NCBI GenBank assembly: GCA_021788565.1
Contig: JAJYKO010000504.1
Coordinates: forward strand, 1-5,193
Direction of reading: 5' to 3'
DNA from: Chloroflexota bacterium
Lineage (GTDB): Bacteria; Chloroflexota; UBA6077
Length of the DNA: 5,193 bases
The notes under the pieces were generated by a model that did not search any database, was not told the origin of the DNA, and saw nothing but the letters and a program-made list of their open reading frames with translations. Positions 4,565 through 5,193 of the stretch are shown here, piece after piece. The translations under genes were made by a program, and so were the position numbers. Within the stretch, counting starts at the first letter, position 1. Every line of letters begins with the position of its first letter.

Positions 4565-5193
4565 ATGGCAGCTTACGCAGAGGTATCCGAGCAGCGCGTG
4601 GTGGACGAGTTCGTGGAACTGGTGCGGATCGACTCGCCGACCCACGAGGAAGCAGCGGTAACCGCGGTGCTGGAGGCGAAGCTCGCCGAAATGGGTTTCC
4701 AGGTCTCGAACGACCACACCGGTCCGTCCACGGGCAACCTGGTGGCTCGCCTCGATGGGTCGAGCCCCGGTGCCCCCACGATCGCCCTGAACGCGCACAC
4801 GGATACCGTGCAGCCGGGCCGCGGCATCCGGCCAGTGATCCGCGACGGGGCGGTGTGGGGCTCGGATGACACGGTGTTGGGGGCCGACTGCAAGGCCAGC
4901 ATCGCCGCCATACTGGAGGGGGTCCGGGCCGTCGAGGCGGCAGGCGCGCCCCGCCCGAACCTGGAGCTGCTGCTGACCTGGGGCGAGGAGGGCGCCCACA
5001 CCGGGGCCAAGGCGCTGGACACCACGACGCTTCGATCCTCCGTCTGCTTCACCCTGGACGCGGCCGCGCCGGTGGGAACGATCATCACGTCCGCCCCCGC
5101 CTACCACGCCATCAAGGCCATCTTTCGGGGGCGCGCGGCGCACGCGGGCGTTTCGCCAGAGGACGGGATCAACGCCCTCGTCGCGGCGTCTCG
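4565..5193 (+). CDS. M20-family zinc metallopeptidase, peptidase T / YqjE-like (3' end outside window)
   Basis: 209 residues are present; the family is usually about 370-410 long, so the C-terminal half is cut off. The enzyme is a probable cytoplasmic aminopeptidase or related amidohydrolase with two zinc ions. The catalytic signature is intact. NAHTDTVQPG carries His78 and the catalytic Asp80. GADCKAS carries the bridging Asp108. GEEGAHTGA carries the general-base Glu141 and the ligand Glu142. FTLDA carries Asp165. From about residue 178 the lid/dimerisation domain begins, with AAHAGVSPEDGINAL (191-205) and its conserved His193. The order GxGI, then LGAD-x-KA, fits the peptidase T-like branch better than ArgE/DapE. 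The start is fixed by AAAGGAGG. Substrate (di-/tripeptide or other amide) is not resolved. It sits 90 bases after the transporter with its own candidate promoter. Confidence 0.92.
   Translation, partial: MAAYAEVSEQRVVDEFVELVRIDSPTHEEAAVTAVLEAKLAEMGFQVSNDHTGPSTGNLVARLDGSSPGAPTIALNAHTDTVQPGRGIRPVIRDGAVWGSDDTVLGADCKASIAAILEGVRAVEAAGAPRPNLELLLTWGEEGAHTGAKALDTTTLRSSVCFTLDAAAPVGTIITSAPAYHAIKAIFRGRAAHAGVSPEDGINALVAAS

Noticed and set aside
3551..5143. A 530-codon open frame on the minus strand.
   Set aside because: It lies antisense to the transporter and peptidase, both of which have clear family motifs. The translation is low-complexity His/Arg/Gly/Pro-rich.
1..5193. CRISPR array, tRNA, rRNA or complete transposase gene.
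   Set aside because: No regularly spaced direct repeats, no cloverleaf-like segment and no transposase motif were seen on either strand.

Overview
The window is a GC-rich bacterial chromosome segment with short intergenic gaps, clear Shine-Dalgarno sequences and ordinary metabolic genes. No gene here fixes the phylum. Several GC-rich or 'cgaagacacaaaga'-type intergenic palindromes remind me of repeats common in Chloroflexota and similar environmental genomes. That placement is inference only.

Left part (1-2601), all + strand: the last 36 codons of an unrecognised protein; a small single-domain cupin (225-590) with an intact metal site; and a large three-domain flavin/iron-sulfur reductase of the 2,4-dienoyl-CoA reductase / enoate reductase type (682-2601). 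A perfect palindrome lies just before the cupin ribosome binding site, and a second lies in the cupin-reductase gap. The cupin and reductase may be co-transcribed, but the substrate cannot be read from sequence.

Middle part (2602-3595) is the odd stretch. It holds a GC-rich hairpin after the reductase, a minus-strand gene for a small basic protein with a helix-turn-helix-like segment and a Cys/His zinc-type motif (2726-3178), and, divergent from it, a 31-codon reading frame with a complete [4Fe-4S] motif that stops abruptly (3262-3357). A 238-base non-coding stretch follows, with a 15-bp perfect inverted repeat. This looks like an accessory or decayed patch between two conserved blocks.

Right part (3596-5193), + strand: a ten-helix EamA/DMT-family transporter (3596-4474) and the N-terminal two thirds or so of an M20-family metallopeptidase resembling peptidase T / YqjE (from 4565, cut by the window end). 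The peptidase has a strong ribosome binding site and its own candidate promoter.

I do not see a convincing new multi-gene system. The most worthwhile leads are the divergent zinc-motif protein and mini-ferredoxin pair, and the intergenic palindromes.
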